Shown here: in pieces, positions 1 through 10,522 of the stretch | Layout of the letters: each line of letters starts with the position of its first letter | Numbering within the stretch: position 1 is the stretch's first letter | NCBI GenBank assembly: GCA_932521025.1 | Contig: OW051469.1 | Coordinates: 1,252,398 to 1,316,397 of the forward strand | Reading direction: 5' to 3' | DNA from: Oscheius onirici | Lineage: Eukaryota > Nematoda > Chromadorea > Rhabditida > Rhabditidae | DNA length: 64,000 bases | Translations under genes and position numbers: made by a program | Notes under the pieces: generated by a model | Database searches by the model: none | Told to the model about the DNA's origin: nothing | Seen by the model: the letters and a program-made list of their open reading frames with translations, nothing else

Positions 1-12
1 GAGCAGAATGTA

Positions 13-3000
13 TCAAAGTAAGAGGACTAGAAGGGTGGACAAGAAGAACAAAGATTGGGCAGAGTTTCTTGGAGTGGTAGGAGCGACAGTCGGCTGGGTT
101 ACTGTAGTCATTTGAGAGGCCGATATCATGGAAGCGAGGACAGGGTCAGAATTGATGATTGGATTGCTGTAGTCAATGCCATTAGTCGGAGCAAACATAA
201 AGTTTGTAATCATTTGAGCAGATGGACCTGGTCGATCAGTCGGCACCATGTGGCCAGCTCCTTTCACAGTCAAGACATCGATAGTGACGGCAGTTCCTTT
301 ACCACTTTTGCCGGAATATCGCTGGTTAAAACCGGCGACCTGGTCGTTGTGACTGTATAACCATTCAGATCGTTTCGAATGCTGAACATAACGTTTTTCC
401 GGTTCCAAAATGTGTTCCTACCGTCAGATTCGCTCCCCGAGCAACATCTCTAATGTGCCAAGAGTCTCCTAAGTAGTTACAAACGGTATCAACATATTAA
501 AAGAAATAAATGATACAGAGAGACTGAAAGCTCTTACCTCCATTGTAGATCAAAAAGCGGAAGTTGGAAATCTAAAACACACAATTTTTTTTTGCCTCCT
601 TTCAACCCACATTGACATTAGCTAAGGTGTCCATAAAGAAGGTATAGGTGTTGTTGACTGTAATCTTGTACTGGTTGTAGATGGCGTCACTAGAATATTC
701 AAAACTCAATATCTGGAAAATTCACTTACTTGCAGTCCCGCCACTGATACAGACCGTTTTGTTGCTCCCTCCATGCAGCTGGAATGTTGAGGGCGTCCTG
801 AACAGCTCGTGTGTTCAGATAAGTCGCGACAGCGTCCTCGTTCCAACAGTTGTAGCCCCAAAATGGATCTGTTGATTGGCGATTGATAGTGCTCTAAAAT
901 TGTGTCTTTTCACTTATAAAATTCTCTCAAACAGCCGCATTGGGATTGATATCCAGACTCGTTTGGTAGTTCTCTCCCCAAGTGGCAGCTCTCTTGGTTC
1001 TGGCACTCTGTCTTCGCTTCGCTCCAGAAGATTCTGACGAAATTGTGTCATAGCAGTCTTGATAGTAGTTGTATTGGAACATGCTGAAAAGTTTTTGCTT
1101 GTAGCTACGTTTGTTTGCGGTACAAAAAAAAGGACTGCAAGGCAGAGAAAATAACCTACTTTTGGGATTCTTTTGGATTCTACTATACTGCTTTTGTCAA
1201 AGTGGTCATGGTCAGAATTGTCAGGTCAAAACTCTTTTTGGATCTGCCATCAGTTCGGAGACTAATTGTTGAAACTTTTTCTGGTTCACTATGATCCCAA
1301 GCACCTAGAGAGCTATTTCAAAAAAGAAAAAGGGCAAAGTTAGCTGAGTAAGCTGCTGTATAGAGATCAGAAGTCATAGTTTAAAAAGTTTGAGTTCCAG
1401 CTCAAAAGGTGAAATTTAGACTACCAGTGGGCCCCCGAAATCTTGAGAAGCGCAAATCCCATGCTGGTTTAAAAATTCTGACAATGAAGTTTTGTAGGCT
1501 TTGATAAGTAAAGTTAGAGACTCGATTTCCCAGAAGTTTTTTTCTGACTGAGCACTGGACGTTTCAAAAACCCGAAGTCACAACTTCCGGCAGTTGCACA
1601 GCCCTAACCCAATGGTTTTGAGGAAATCGGCCGAAGCACTTTGAAAGAGCGTAATCTGGGCTACAAAACCCTGCTTGGAACAAAAAAGGCTCAATGGAAA
1701 ATTTTCGAGAAACGTGTCTCTGAACTTAAGGTGATTCAACTCATGATCTCTGAATAGACTTACTTGTTCCGCATTGTGATCAGAGGATTGATGAGCTTTC
1801 CGCAGGTTGTGTTCATTCCAACAAAGTCAATTCCGTTACCAAGGCTGACCATGTTCTGCATGAAATCGTAGCTATCAACGTCTGTGGCTCCATCAGTTTT
1901 GCACTCTTTCTTGATAGTATCCCAGTCACTTAACAAATTTCTTTGAAAACTCCAATAAGACTTACTCGACTGAGACTCTTCCATGATACGCACTCCAGAG
2001 TACTAAAGAATTTTGGAGATGTTTCACATTCATAAATCCATTTCCAATAGCAGAACCCTAAAATTCTAGCGTTATCTTTTCTGTTTGCCAAACCTGGAAG
2101 TTCTTGTTAGGGAAAGTGCCGTTGTTAATCCCGTCGACCAGAAGTTTTGTCAGCATCGGGATGTAGATACCGGCATAAGATTCCCCGGAAAGGAAGAAAG
2201 TTCTGTTCTGGTACGTGGGTTGCACGCTAAATTTTCCATTTGTTTAAATTTAGGCTTGTTTAAAAGAAAGTCCGGTAGCACTTAAGAAAGTTTTACTTTG
2301 GCTGGCACCCCCTTTTTTGAATACTTTTAGCGGGAATGCGCCAAACGTCCAAATTCCCTAGAGCGAACAAAGTGCTCGAAAATTTGACTGAAGTAGGAAT
2401 TTTGGTCCTTTCCTCTTGTCCATTTGATCCAAGACGATTTTCGAAAATCGTAGCTTTTTCGGCGCAACTTAGAGTCTAGGGGTAATTTTTCACGTAGAAT
2501 TCAATGAACGCACTTAAAAAGTGCTAAAATAAGTGGAAGATATCAAAAAATGGAAAATTTTGGACGTTTGGCGCAAGTTCCCGCCAAAAATATTCAAATA
2601 GGGGGTGCCAGCCAAGGTATTACCAAAATTCCGTGTATTGCAGAAGTCCCCTTACTTTTTGAAGAAGTCACTCAAGGCGTTGTAATTCTGCCAAGCAGAC
2701 TGCCAATCATTTGCACTGCTGAAACTGTCATTCGTGGTGTCGTAGCTGAATCCGACTCCTATGGGCGATTCCAGATAGAGAACGTTGGCTTTCTAAAAAG
2801 GCTTTTCTTCGTTTTCATATGATTCTGTAGAATCCTTACCAAGTTCCAAGAATACGGATTTTCATAGAGCGTCTGGCCATTTTTGTTGACCTGGAACGGT
2901 CCAAGCTCTTCAAAAAGTCCAGCCACGGAACTACAACCTGGTCCACCGTTGAACCAAACCAGAAGAGGATCAGTGGTTGGATTGCTCCTGGATTGTGTCA

Positions 3001-3169
3001 AAATATAGTGCATTTTCCACGTTTTTTGTTCATTTGCATCGAGGTAGCCCGAAAAGGTACTAAAGTTGACGTTGAACAGAAGACCGGGAAGATTTTTGAC
3101 AAGGTCATCTTCTCCGGCAGCCAGAGCCACGGAGACGAGGGCCAAGAATGAGACTATCCTGGGGATCAT
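13..3169 (-). CDS. Serine carboxypeptidase, peptidase family S10 (cathepsin A-like)
   Basis: The gene encodes a secreted or lysosomal alpha/beta-hydrolase that removes C-terminal residues from peptides. The start at 3169 opens a signal peptide ([17 protein letters not shown]). Exon 1 (3169-2840) carries the S10 signature [10 protein letters not shown]. Exon 2 (2792-2656) encodes [15 protein letters not shown]-like sequence. Exon 3 (about 2215-2093) holds the nucleophile motif GESYAG. Later exons (about 2067-1955, 1935-1764, 1085-910, 890-735, 660-600, 560-525, 475-13) give the acid region [14 protein letters not shown] and the catalytic-His motif [11 protein letters not shown], so the Ser/Asp/His triad is complete. 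The tail is Thr/Pro-rich and ends in a hydrophobic run ([11 protein letters not shown]), which suggests a GPI-anchor signal or membrane tether; most family members lack this. Intron 2 contains a palindromic element (2296-2618). Family call is very sure; exact small-exon borders are not. Confidence 0.93.
2296..2618. mobile_element. Palindromic MITE-like element in carboxypeptidase intron 2
   Basis: The terminal inverted repeats are about 75 bp. The left arm begins CTTTGGCTGGCACCCCCT and the right arm is its reverse complement with few differences. Both arms continue through GCGGGAA...GCGCCAAACGTCCAAA. No coding capacity is visible between them. The element lies wholly within an intron, so it should not alter the protein. 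Confidence 0.8.
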
Positions 3170-3774
3170 TGTCTAAAAAAGTGTCAGAAAAGATAGAAAG
3201 AGGAAAAGCACATAAAAGTACTAAAACTGGGCTGTCAAGGCTGGACAAGGTCAGGATAGATGGGAACATACAATGCTTTTAGATGGTAAAGTATGGCAAA
3301 ACATTGACGCCATGTGGTTCAGTGCCGAGGCAAAAGCAAATAAACGCTTGTCAAGCTGCCGATTAATGTCCGGTGAGTTTATTTTCGGCTTTTAGATGTG
3401 GGTCGAGATATAGAGAGATAGAAAAAAAAGAGCAAAAGGGAAGTGGAACCGAGAGACTGGAGAAAATACCAGCTGACCAAATAGTTGACAGCCGGTGTGA
3501 GCAAAAAGTGAATATCAGCACCAGTTTCCCGACTGGGCCACTTTCACAGCAATTTGATGGTCGATTATGAGTCAGGGAGGAGAGTGAACTTGTACCAGAG
3601 AAAAGGGGCGCTACCGACGTGGCGCTACTGTCTGCAAAATATAGCTGATAAGGGAGATTAGAGTCTTAGTTCACTGGGATTATGTTCAGAAGTCTGTTCA
3701 TGTAGTCATTCTAAAAGACAAGCAGCTTTATAATTTTTTAATCTTTCATTCTTTATTCGCTTAAATCAAGTCTG
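3170..3774. other. Intergenic spacer upstream of the carboxypeptidase
   Basis: I see no convincing coding region here. The stretch should hold the promoter of the minus-strand carboxypeptidase gene. One short plus-strand open frame (3373-3570) has no recognisable domain and no convincing splice continuation. Confidence 0.5.
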
Positions 3775-4187
3775 ATTATCGACTATAACGTCTCGTAGGG
3801 CAAACCATTCATTCTTCGTATTTCTCCACCAAGTGTTACCGGCCAGCTTCCTGACCTCATCGAGCCATCTGCATCGTTGACCACCAGTTATTCTTGATTC
3901 TTCTCTTGGAATTCATTCGGTAAATTTCTTGGTCTATCGAGTGGCCTTCATACTTACAATACTTTCGGTTCAGCACAGCTTTTAACAAACAGCCAATGTG
4001 CTCCAAGTGCAACCCTTCTCAGACGCTCGTTCTGCCATCTATCCAGCATTGATATTCCCAGCAGACGTCTTTCGAGCTTTCGTTGGGAAATGGTTAAGCA
4101 CTTTCTGAGCACCCCCATGGTCTGTCCGAAGAGCCGCTCTTGTCGAATATAGACTTGATACAGCGAATAAACTTGAAACTTAAGCAC
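3775..4187 (-). mobile_element. LINE remnant, RTE-like reverse transcriptase C-terminus
   Basis: Minus-strand translation gives QRKLERRLLGISMLDRWQNE followed by further basic sequence. After a frameshift it gives RCRWLDEVRKLAGNTWWRN and NEWFALRD. This order (ERRxLGIxxxDR ... RWxDEIRxxAGxxWxR ... WR/AL) is the conserved C-terminal region of nematode RTE-type LINE polyproteins. Only the last 130 or so codons remain, broken by frameshifts and a stop, so it is dead. A second remnant of the same kind lies at 62640-63260. Confidence 0.75.
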
Positions 4188-4320
4188 TTTCTACCGGGAA
4201 GACACCAGGTTTCAACTCAAAAAAGAACAATGGGCATCACCGATTCGAAGAGATTTCTCCTTTTAGAAAGCGGAGGGCGGAGAAAGCGAGAAAATCGGAG
4301 CTTTATCCTATCGGACTCAA

Positions 4321-4420
4321 AGTGTGTCTCTGTCTCCCTGTCACTCTGTCTCTTTGTCTCTCTGTCTCTCTCTTCTCTCTCCCCTGTGTCAGTGTCTCTG
4401 TCTCACAGTCCTGTCACTAC
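4321..4420. repeat. CT-rich simple repeat built on CTGTCTCT
   Basis: The stretch is dominated by imperfect copies of TGTCTCTCTGTCTC on the plus strand. It lies just downstream of the coiled-coil gene at 4503-5286, which is on the minus strand. Confidence 0.7.
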
Positions 4421-4448
4421 TGCCACAAAATGTTTGCTATAGCTAATT

Positions 4449-4454
4449 CTTTAT
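4449..4454 (-). terminator. Polyadenylation signal AATAAA (coiled-coil gene)
   Basis: AATAAA lies on the minus strand 49 nt past the stop codon of the coiled-coil gene. This supports that gene's 3' end. Confidence 0.55.
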
Positions 4455-4502
4455 TCAAATGCCATTAGTACAAAAGTACATATATGAGATACAAAAATAC
4501 AT

Positions 4503-5286
4503 TCACGAACTGTATGGTTTCCATAAACGCGTCGACGGCGAGTTCATGGAGAGTGAAACGTCCAAGGACGGCGGAGATCCGAAGCCAGAGTCCGGAGAAC
4601 TAAAGATCTGGGCAAGTGTCTTCTTGACAGGAGTAGATGGTGTCTCTACATCGCTGAAAACATTTTCTACTGGCTAGATATTAGATACTCACATGTTCTC
4701 CTTGTCTTCATCCTTTAGCTCCATATTTTCTCTTCGAAGCTGTTCATTTTCCTGTTTGAGCTGTTCAATGACGGCAGTCTGATGGAAGACGAAGCCATGA
4801 CATCTGGCTAAAGCCTGCTGCTGTTGGAGGATGGCCTCTAAAAGCTGGACAATGCTGAGAAACTTGAGTAATCTGTGCCAATGGCATGGGGACGGGGTCA
4901 ATTAGATTGAAACAGACGCTTGTACCCAAAATTGTTCGATATAAGAGATATCAGAATAAGATTATCTTCTGGAACAGTTGAACAAAATAGACTCACGTTT
5001 CTGCTTTTCGCAAACTAGATGGACACTTCGGAGAACGTCGAGTTTCTCCATTCGGGAGCTGAAAGAGCACATTTTGTTCAGCCAATGACAAAAAAGCAAA
5101 CTTCTTCAAGGCATCCTGATCGTTCTTTAACAAAAAGCTCCTCAAATTCGCAATCAGTTCATTCTCCCGATCTCTTCTCTCTTTCTCCTTCTCATTCTTC
5201 TGCTGCTTTCTCTGAAAGGTCGTTGGATTGAAATTAATGGAAAAATATACCTTGGACTCATCGGGGAAATATGGACTGTAGCTCAT
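4503..5286 (-). CDS. Small coiled-coil protein, function unknown
   Basis: Exon 1 starts at the ATG at 5286 and reads MSYSPYFPDESK. It is spliced across a 39 nt intron (GTATAT...TTTCAG) to a charged exon (RKQQKNEKEKERRDRENEL...), which ends about 4993. A third exon (about 4880-4689) is a clear heptad coiled coil containing QLKQENEQLRRENMELKDED. The last exon (about 4660-4503) is rich in Ser-Pro and Thr-Pro sites (TPSTPVKK, SSPDSGFGSP) and ends RLWKPYSS. The arrangement of basic stretch, leucine-spaced coil and proline-directed phosphosites would suit a nuclear or cell-cycle regulator (bZIP- or geminin-like). I see no diagnostic basic-region motif, so I leave the function open. Confidence 0.65.
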
Positions 5287-5431
5287 CCTGAAGAGGATTA
5301 GAAGACAGACTGAACAAGACTGAGAACAAATGGGCGGAGCAAAGTCTCCTGAGACCGTAACCTCCGGGATATGGGGGCTAATTGCTGGGAATTGACAACC
5401 TTTGACTGGGCCGCTACTGATTAGGAAAACT

Positions 5432-5655
5432 TACCGTGAAAGCTCTAATAGAAGCACCCCTGTACCCAATTACGTACGCATTTTTTTCGGGGTGAAGACA
5501 TAATTTTTCAAAATGTATTTTATTTTTTCTTGGTAGCTGAGATGTCTATCTGTATGGGAAAAATAATCGGAAAGTTGGGAAATTTTTTTTATCAACCCGA
5601 AAATAATGCGTACGTAATTGCGTACAGGGGTGCTTCTATTAGAAGAAATACGGTA
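5432..5655. mobile_element. Palindromic MITE family A, copy 1
   Basis: Long inverted repeats begin TACCGT and contain CTAATAGAAGCACCCCTGTA in each arm, followed by ACGTACGCATTTTTTTCGGG. Terminal TA dinucleotides suggest a Tc1/mariner-type TA target. Four more copies lie at 13149, 38947, 39874 and 41500. No coding capacity. Confidence 0.88.
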
Positions 5656-6083
5656 ATACTGCTAACTAGACATGTGCGCTTGGACCGGCTGGGAAAAGAA
5701 TTGCCTGCAGTGCGGCGGGCAAAAGAAATTCCGCACGCTTTTTTTCTGGTTTTTTTTGTGTTTCCCCAGTCATTGTGAACAAATACCAGTTAGTACAGAA
5801 AAAAAGTTAGGCAAAAAAAGACCAATCCGCAAAGAAAATTGAAGTTTCGTACGAAAAACACGAATTTTGTCGATTTTTTCGCGAATTTCGTCTTATTTTT
5901 CGTTTTTCTTTGCGGATTTGTCTTTTTTTGCTTAACTTTTTTTCTGTGCTAGTCGGTCTTTGTTCACAATGACTCGGGAAACACAAAAAACCCAGAAAAA
6001 TAGCGTGCTGAATTTCTTTTGCCAGCCGCACTGAAGGCAAATTTTTTCTCAGCCGATCCAAGCGCAGATGTCTATTGCTAACT
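5656..6083. mobile_element. Palindromic element family B, full copy abutting MITE A
   Basis: The arms are about 190 bp: TGCTAACTAGACATGTGCGC at the left is mirrored near 6060-6080. The arms share the stretches CTTGGAC(C)GGCTG, GCGGGCAAAAGAAATTC and TGTGTTTCCC. The centre is AT-rich (CGAAAAACACGAATTTTG). It starts exactly where MITE A copy 1 ends. A one-arm fragment with the same junction recurs at 39775-39873. Confidence 0.85.
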
Positions 6084-6118
6084 GATCCTGCTATTTTTCA
6101 AAATTTAGGGTAACCAAA

Positions 6119-6492
6119 ATGATACAGCAGCTTCCAGTACTACCGTCGCTGTACAGCATTTATGAAAAAAATAGCTGCGTTCCTAAAAAGTGAGTTTTGA
6201 AAGTTTTTAAAAACAATGACTGAGTATCTAACGTAGTATTAAAAAACCTAATTTTTTTTTATACTCAGCCAGATTTTTTCCAAGACTAAAGTCTTCAATT
6301 TTTTTTGCCTTAATTTTTCGTGCAAACCCTTCTATAGATACTATTCTTTTACTAAAACTATCCAGATCAGGCCGTTCTCACCGAGAGACTCCCAAAGTTC
6401 TCACCTTGCTGAGGAATCAGGACTCTGGGGCTCACTCCCACTGGATTAGTCGACTGCCTCTTACCTCTCACTATTGTTCTGCTTTTATATGA
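6119..6492 (+). CDS. Candidate small two-exon gene, 65 aa, unknown
   Basis: The ATG at 6119 lies 11 nt after a TTTAG acceptor. Exon 1 (6119-6189, MIQQLPVLPSLYSIYEKN...) ends at a good donor GTGAGT. Exon 2 (6366-6492) follows ATCCAG, keeps the frame, and encodes SGRSHRETPKVLTLLRNQDS... to a TGA stop. Spliced length is 198 nt, a multiple of three. No domain is recognised. It could instead be the 3' end of a longer gene disrupted by the palindromes just upstream. Confidence 0.4.
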
Positions 6493-7194
6493 GAATCAAC
6501 AAAACCTGTGCGAAAAGAAATCTCTGTTAAGAAAGTGAGCACATGCGTGTTTGTACCCGAAGGACATTGTCGGGTGCGGTGAGGGAATGTCAACTAGGTG
6601 AGACACGTGCATGTCCCTTTGGCAGAGGGGAACACACTTCCGGAGATTTTCTGTACCGTGCTTTAACGTAGAGAGTTCCAATTAGTTCAAAGGAAAAAAA
6701 GAGGGTTTAGCTGGCAAGAGAGACCGCTAGACATGTCACCTATTTGCGACGACAATATTTTGGTAGAAAGACAAATGGAGCTGTGGGAACAGGAGATAAA
6801 GACAATTCTTGTCCTGTTCATTAGATCTGGTCAATTGAATTTTATTGTTCAGTTGGTATCTTATTGTTACGTATCGAAATATCTTAGTTGCCCTCCTTGG
6901 GCTTAGGATTGAGAAAAAACTTGCGATTGTTTGAAAACCGACCACGGACTCAGAATTCCCCCGTAACTTTTGGCATTTGTAAAAGATCAACCCGGTCATA
7001 ACTTTTGAAAAGATGAGGCTGGAAAAGTTTTTCAAAAAAAGAATTGTAGCCTGAACGAAGCCTATCGAGCTGCATAGGGCACACACCATGATTCTTCATT
7101 ATCTGTCCACAGTGCACCGAAAATCTCTCAAAGGTGTCCTTTTTTCATAACTTTTAAAAGCAAGCAGTTAAAAAGGTTTTTCAAAAATGGTGAA
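6493..7194. other. Spacer without a supported gene
   Basis: Open frames here (for example the minus-strand frame 6736-7089) have low-complexity, Phe/Ile-rich translations and no splice support. I see no gene. Confidence 0.5.
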
Positions 7195-8033
7195 TGGGGT
7201 TTCTGAGACGAGAAAAATGAATCCCTGTATGGAATAGAGTCAATTGCATTTTTATTGATCAATCAGTTGGCTTGGGATTGAGCAGCTTGCAAATTTTTCC
7301 CCAAGGGTTCTTTTCGGCTCCGCCGACAAGGGTCCCGTTCAGGACGGTCCATGGTCAATAGTTTTCAGCGTTTATAGTCTTTGCATAAGCTCTGTACTCG
7401 GCAGTCAACAGTTTTCGTCCTTCGATGCTACCGCCACACTTTTTTAACATGAAAACATCAAATTGTGGGCACGAGAAAAGGTGAACTCACTTTTCGATGT
7501 CCAGATTTTTGGCAACTGATTTAGTTTTCAGACAAGTGGCAGCACCTTTAATGGTTTGTCGACGACCCTGACAACAAGGAAGAGCTTCTAGATATAGGCC
7601 TGGATCATTCTTCAGAGCCTTCTTCACTCTGGCTGCCATTGAGCTTTGATTAGTTGCACAACTAAAAGATTTTTTGTCTAGATCACAGTCAAAGTATCCC
7701 CCATGACAGGAGTCGAGCAACTCTGACTAGGATAGTAGTTGAAGTTGACTCTCTTCAAGGCTCCATACTTTTGCCAGAGATCTCGCATTCGATTGATGAA
7801 TTTGGTACAATCGGGGTACAACGTCAAAGTTGACGACATTTCCAGCAGCCGATGAAAAGGACGAGGAGGGCTGGAGAGAAGACCATCTATGTGTGGGGAT
7901 ATGGCCATTTGGCATGGCTTATATTGAGCAACAGATCATTGAAAGAGAACATTTTCGTAGCTTGAATTTGGTGAAATGAATAGACTGTCTGTTGTATGGC
8001 TTTTCTATTCAAAGGAGCTCGATGGCAAACCTC
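7195..8033 (-). repeat. Inverted duplication block, left copy
   Basis: This block is the reverse complement of 47140-48210, at high identity throughout the shared parts. For example, the stretch around GTTCAGGACGGTCC and CTTGTCGGCGGAGCCGAAAA is the same in both. The right copy carries an extra stretch of about 220 bp (about 47945-48165). The two copies lie about 39 kb apart in opposite orientation. Confidence 0.9.
7270..7915 (-). pseudogene. Pseudogene of secreted Cys-rich family (left copy)
   Basis: The coding region matches the copy at 47272-47950 but is broken. Relative to that copy it lacks 11 nt inside the signal-peptide coding region (between two CGG repeats near 7850) and has about 11 extra nt just upstream of the ATG. 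The translated signal peptide therefore runs out of frame. Downstream (7720-7487) the frame DCDLDKKSFSCATNQS ... LPCCQGRR is intact. A TGA in the last part (after INAENY) is shared with the right copy, and sequence after it still matches the C-terminus of the paralogue at 48300. I judge this copy non-functional. Confidence 0.75.
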
Positions 8034-8395
8034 TTTGGATCACACATTTTTAGAGAATAACTGCCGGCAGTTTTCGAGCACTCGTCGTCCTGAAATAGAC
8101 ACTGATAGGGGTTAATTCTCTTGCGCGGCACGGTCTCCATAGGACATGCCGCCTTTTGCGCAACTACTTCCGACGGCAAGAACATGACCAGAGGACTTGG
8201 CCTCCTCCTGGCACTCACTGTGCAGTCTTCTCTTGCCTTGACTTGGGTTTGATCCGTAGACTGTTTGAGGGACGTACAAAAGGCTTCTTATATTTTGGTC
8301 AGTTTCTTTCTTTTTCTTTTCTTTTGCACAGTTTCTAATGGGACTGGCATTAAATTAAACTAAAATAATAAATTAAGTAAAAATAGTTCGTCTCG

Positions 8396-8470
8396 GCGGA
8401 CTCGAACCCTGGTCGCTCCAGTGTGGTTAACGCACAGGCACTGCGCCATTATGACGAAAATTTGAAAGTC
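8396..8470 (-). repeat. tRNA-like sequence (SINE head), copy 1
   Basis: The minus strand reads AATGGCGCAGTGCCTGTGCG, then ACCAGGGTTCGAGTCCGCC and GACGAA. It has A-box-like and B-box-like (GGTTCGAGTCC) spacing and a possible TTCGTC/GACGAA acceptor stem. The anticodon stem is not convincing. A T-rich tail follows on the minus strand, as in the other copies. It looks like a tRNA-derived SINE rather than a working tRNA gene. Confidence 0.6.
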
Positions 8471-8866
8471 GAATAACTTTTTGCGCGGAATAGTAAAATA
8501 CGTTTAAAAAAAAAAGAAGATGTGTCTCGATGAACTGAATTTTTTTTTGTAGTTGACCATTTTTTGTATCTCCTAACATCAAAAAGTTATCGCGAAAATA
8601 CGTTTTTGGGCCGATTTTCAAAGCTACCGTAACCCTTGATCCTCACAGGTTTTTTTTGGGGGTCGATTACCCCCCAGGAACAATCCCGGACCGATTCGAT
8701 CAATTTTAAGGGTATCTGTAGTACTACGGGACACGACTTCTGACGCGCTCTAATATTTCAAAGATTTCAAGATTATTTATCTCAATTTCATGCCAGAATT
8801 TCAGACGAGCATCTGTCAGCAGTTCAAGTATGATTACTTCAGTATAAAATACACATTGTCACGATT

Positions 8867-9259
8867 ATATGGGAGCCAATTTCAGCTGGCCGACGGCTGA
8901 TTGCTCCTCTGCTATTAGGGAAGCCCTCGGAAAGACAAACGCAGTTTGGCTACGGGAGACTGCTCCGATACAATTAGCAGGGAGCTGCCGTGCCCGTTGG
9001 CTGTCAAATTTTTATGGGCAAGCAGCTATTACCGCCCTCGCCTCTCTCTCCATACAAAGGCACTTCCGATTACCATATGTGGACAACCGGTTGCAACTTT
9101 TACTTGTCTCTCTGTTTTTCTGTGCATCTGACAGTCAGTTTCAGTTCATCAGTAGGCTTAATTGGAGATCTTTCCCCCTCCGGGAGTAATATTAATTTCA
9201 ATAGTGGTGGAGAAGCCAGTCATGCATGTGTGATGAGCTCCCTCTCTTCTCTTCACTAA
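8867..9259 (+). CDS. Candidate exons of an unknown short protein
   Basis: Protein-like sequence (KQLLPPSPLSPYKGTSDYH) follows a possible acceptor near 8979. It may splice from a weak GTGGAC donor at about 9079 to the TTTCAG ending at 9148, keeping the frame into SSVGLIGDLSPSGSNINFNS and a TAA at 9257-9259. The 5' end is unclear. No family is recognised, and the model rests only on frame continuity. Confidence 0.25.
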
Positions 9260-10370
9260 GCCGCCTAGGATTTTCGGCTTGTCCATCGCATGAATCCTTG
9301 AGCGAGAAACAATTAGAAGCCATAATTCAGCGCTCGGTTCCAGCGCGAGCTCAGTAATTTGAGATGAATCCAGTGAAGAGAGGATCGATCCACAGCTTCT
9401 GACTTCCTCTTTACCTTTTTCGTGTTGTTCCGACAAATAATGACGGATATTTTGTGGTCAAATGTGGTTTTTTTCTGTCCAAAGTTTTAGTTTTGTGCAA
9501 GACTTTGAGCCATTTTTGTCGCAAGAATCAAAGATATCTTCAAAAAATCGTAGAATATCTTTAAAATGGAGCGGGACAAACTAACTAGCAGTGTTTGTAT
9601 CCCACTCTCATGCACAAAAGAGTCTCTATTTACCGGCCTTGATCGACGGCAATTCATCGGCCGCCTGTTCGCGATTCAACACAGCCCCGCAAAGACCATT
9701 TGCATACCGTTAGTAATACTTCCCCCGCTGTGGCATTGTCCAGAAATTTTTACTATTCGAGTTTTGGTTGACCGTCAGTAGATGCAACTGCAGAAAACAC
9801 CTGCCGGAAATTACGGGGAACGAACAGCTGCTCGGGAAATGTTCTCATTTTGGACGAATTTTCTGTCTTCTTGACTCTCGGTCTCTCTATCTCTCTGTCC
9901 AAAGTAAAAAACTCAGAAGTTCAATTTTTTGTACATTTTGACAAAATTTTCCCGTCTCTCTGTTCACTTTTTTCGCACACCTGCGCTTCCGGAAAAAAAT
10001 GAACAGCTGTTCCGAGTTCCCGGCACGCATCCTTTTCTGAACATCCTGGGCTTCTGTCGTGCTTTTCTGCCAACTTTTTGGAGCACAACCGATGGATAAC
10101 AGTTACGTTCTCTGACTCAACCTTTCGAGAATACTGTAAGATGACTCAAACTACTCTAGAAAACCAGAACAGCCGTGTCCTTTACACTCAAGTGTATATT
10201 CATCACCGACAAACAATCTGGATTCACCTGCCCCTCTCTCTGAATACGGCTCTAATGCAGTGTTGTAATATCCCGTCCCTGCCGATCGATTTCCTGCCCA
10301 GAATCATCTGCTCCACTACTGGTTTCGAGTGTCGTCGCGCGCTTTGACATCCCCGTTGGATTACTGACAA
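9260..10370. other. Spacer without a supported gene
   Basis: The open frames are short, and none combines with splice sites into a convincing protein. Ankyrin repeats, expected upstream of a full-length TRPA channel, were looked for here and not seen. Confidence 0.5.
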
Positions 10371-10373
10371 TCC

Positions 10374-10478
10374 CAATTTTGAGGGGTCGGCTGCAATTTC
10401 TCTCTCTTTAGCTAAGCAGGCGCCATGAAGTCGCCGGCTGTCATTTAAGCCGAAATTGCAGCCGACCCCTCAAAATTG
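10374..10478. repeat. Perfect 27-bp inverted repeat (hairpin) before TRPA
   Basis: CAATTTTGAGGGGTCGGCTG followed by CAATTTC (10374-10400) is mirrored exactly at 10452-10478, with a 51 nt loop. It ends 45 nt before the TRPA start codon, in the probable 5' UTR or outron. It could be a small foldback element or a structured leader. Confidence 0.85.
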
Positions 10479-10522
10479 CTCCCTTCTTATTCAAATTTTA
10501 AAAAATTTCAATTTTGTTTCAG

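Noticed and set aside
6736-7089. 117-codon minus-strand open frame
   Set aside because: Composition is unlike a real protein and nothing continues it at either end.
8009-8338. Short frames at the left end of the inverted duplication (plus MTRGLGLLLALTVQSSLA signal-like peptide and minus ...KRFAIELL)
   Set aside because: The signal-like peptide stops after 22 codons with no in-frame exon found, and the minus frame has no recognisable start or partner. I could not build a gene.
8396-8470. Functional tRNA gene on the minus strand
   Set aside because: The boxes are recognisable but there is no proper anticodon stem-loop, and the sequence is followed by SINE-like tail. The other three tRNA-like heads fail similarly.
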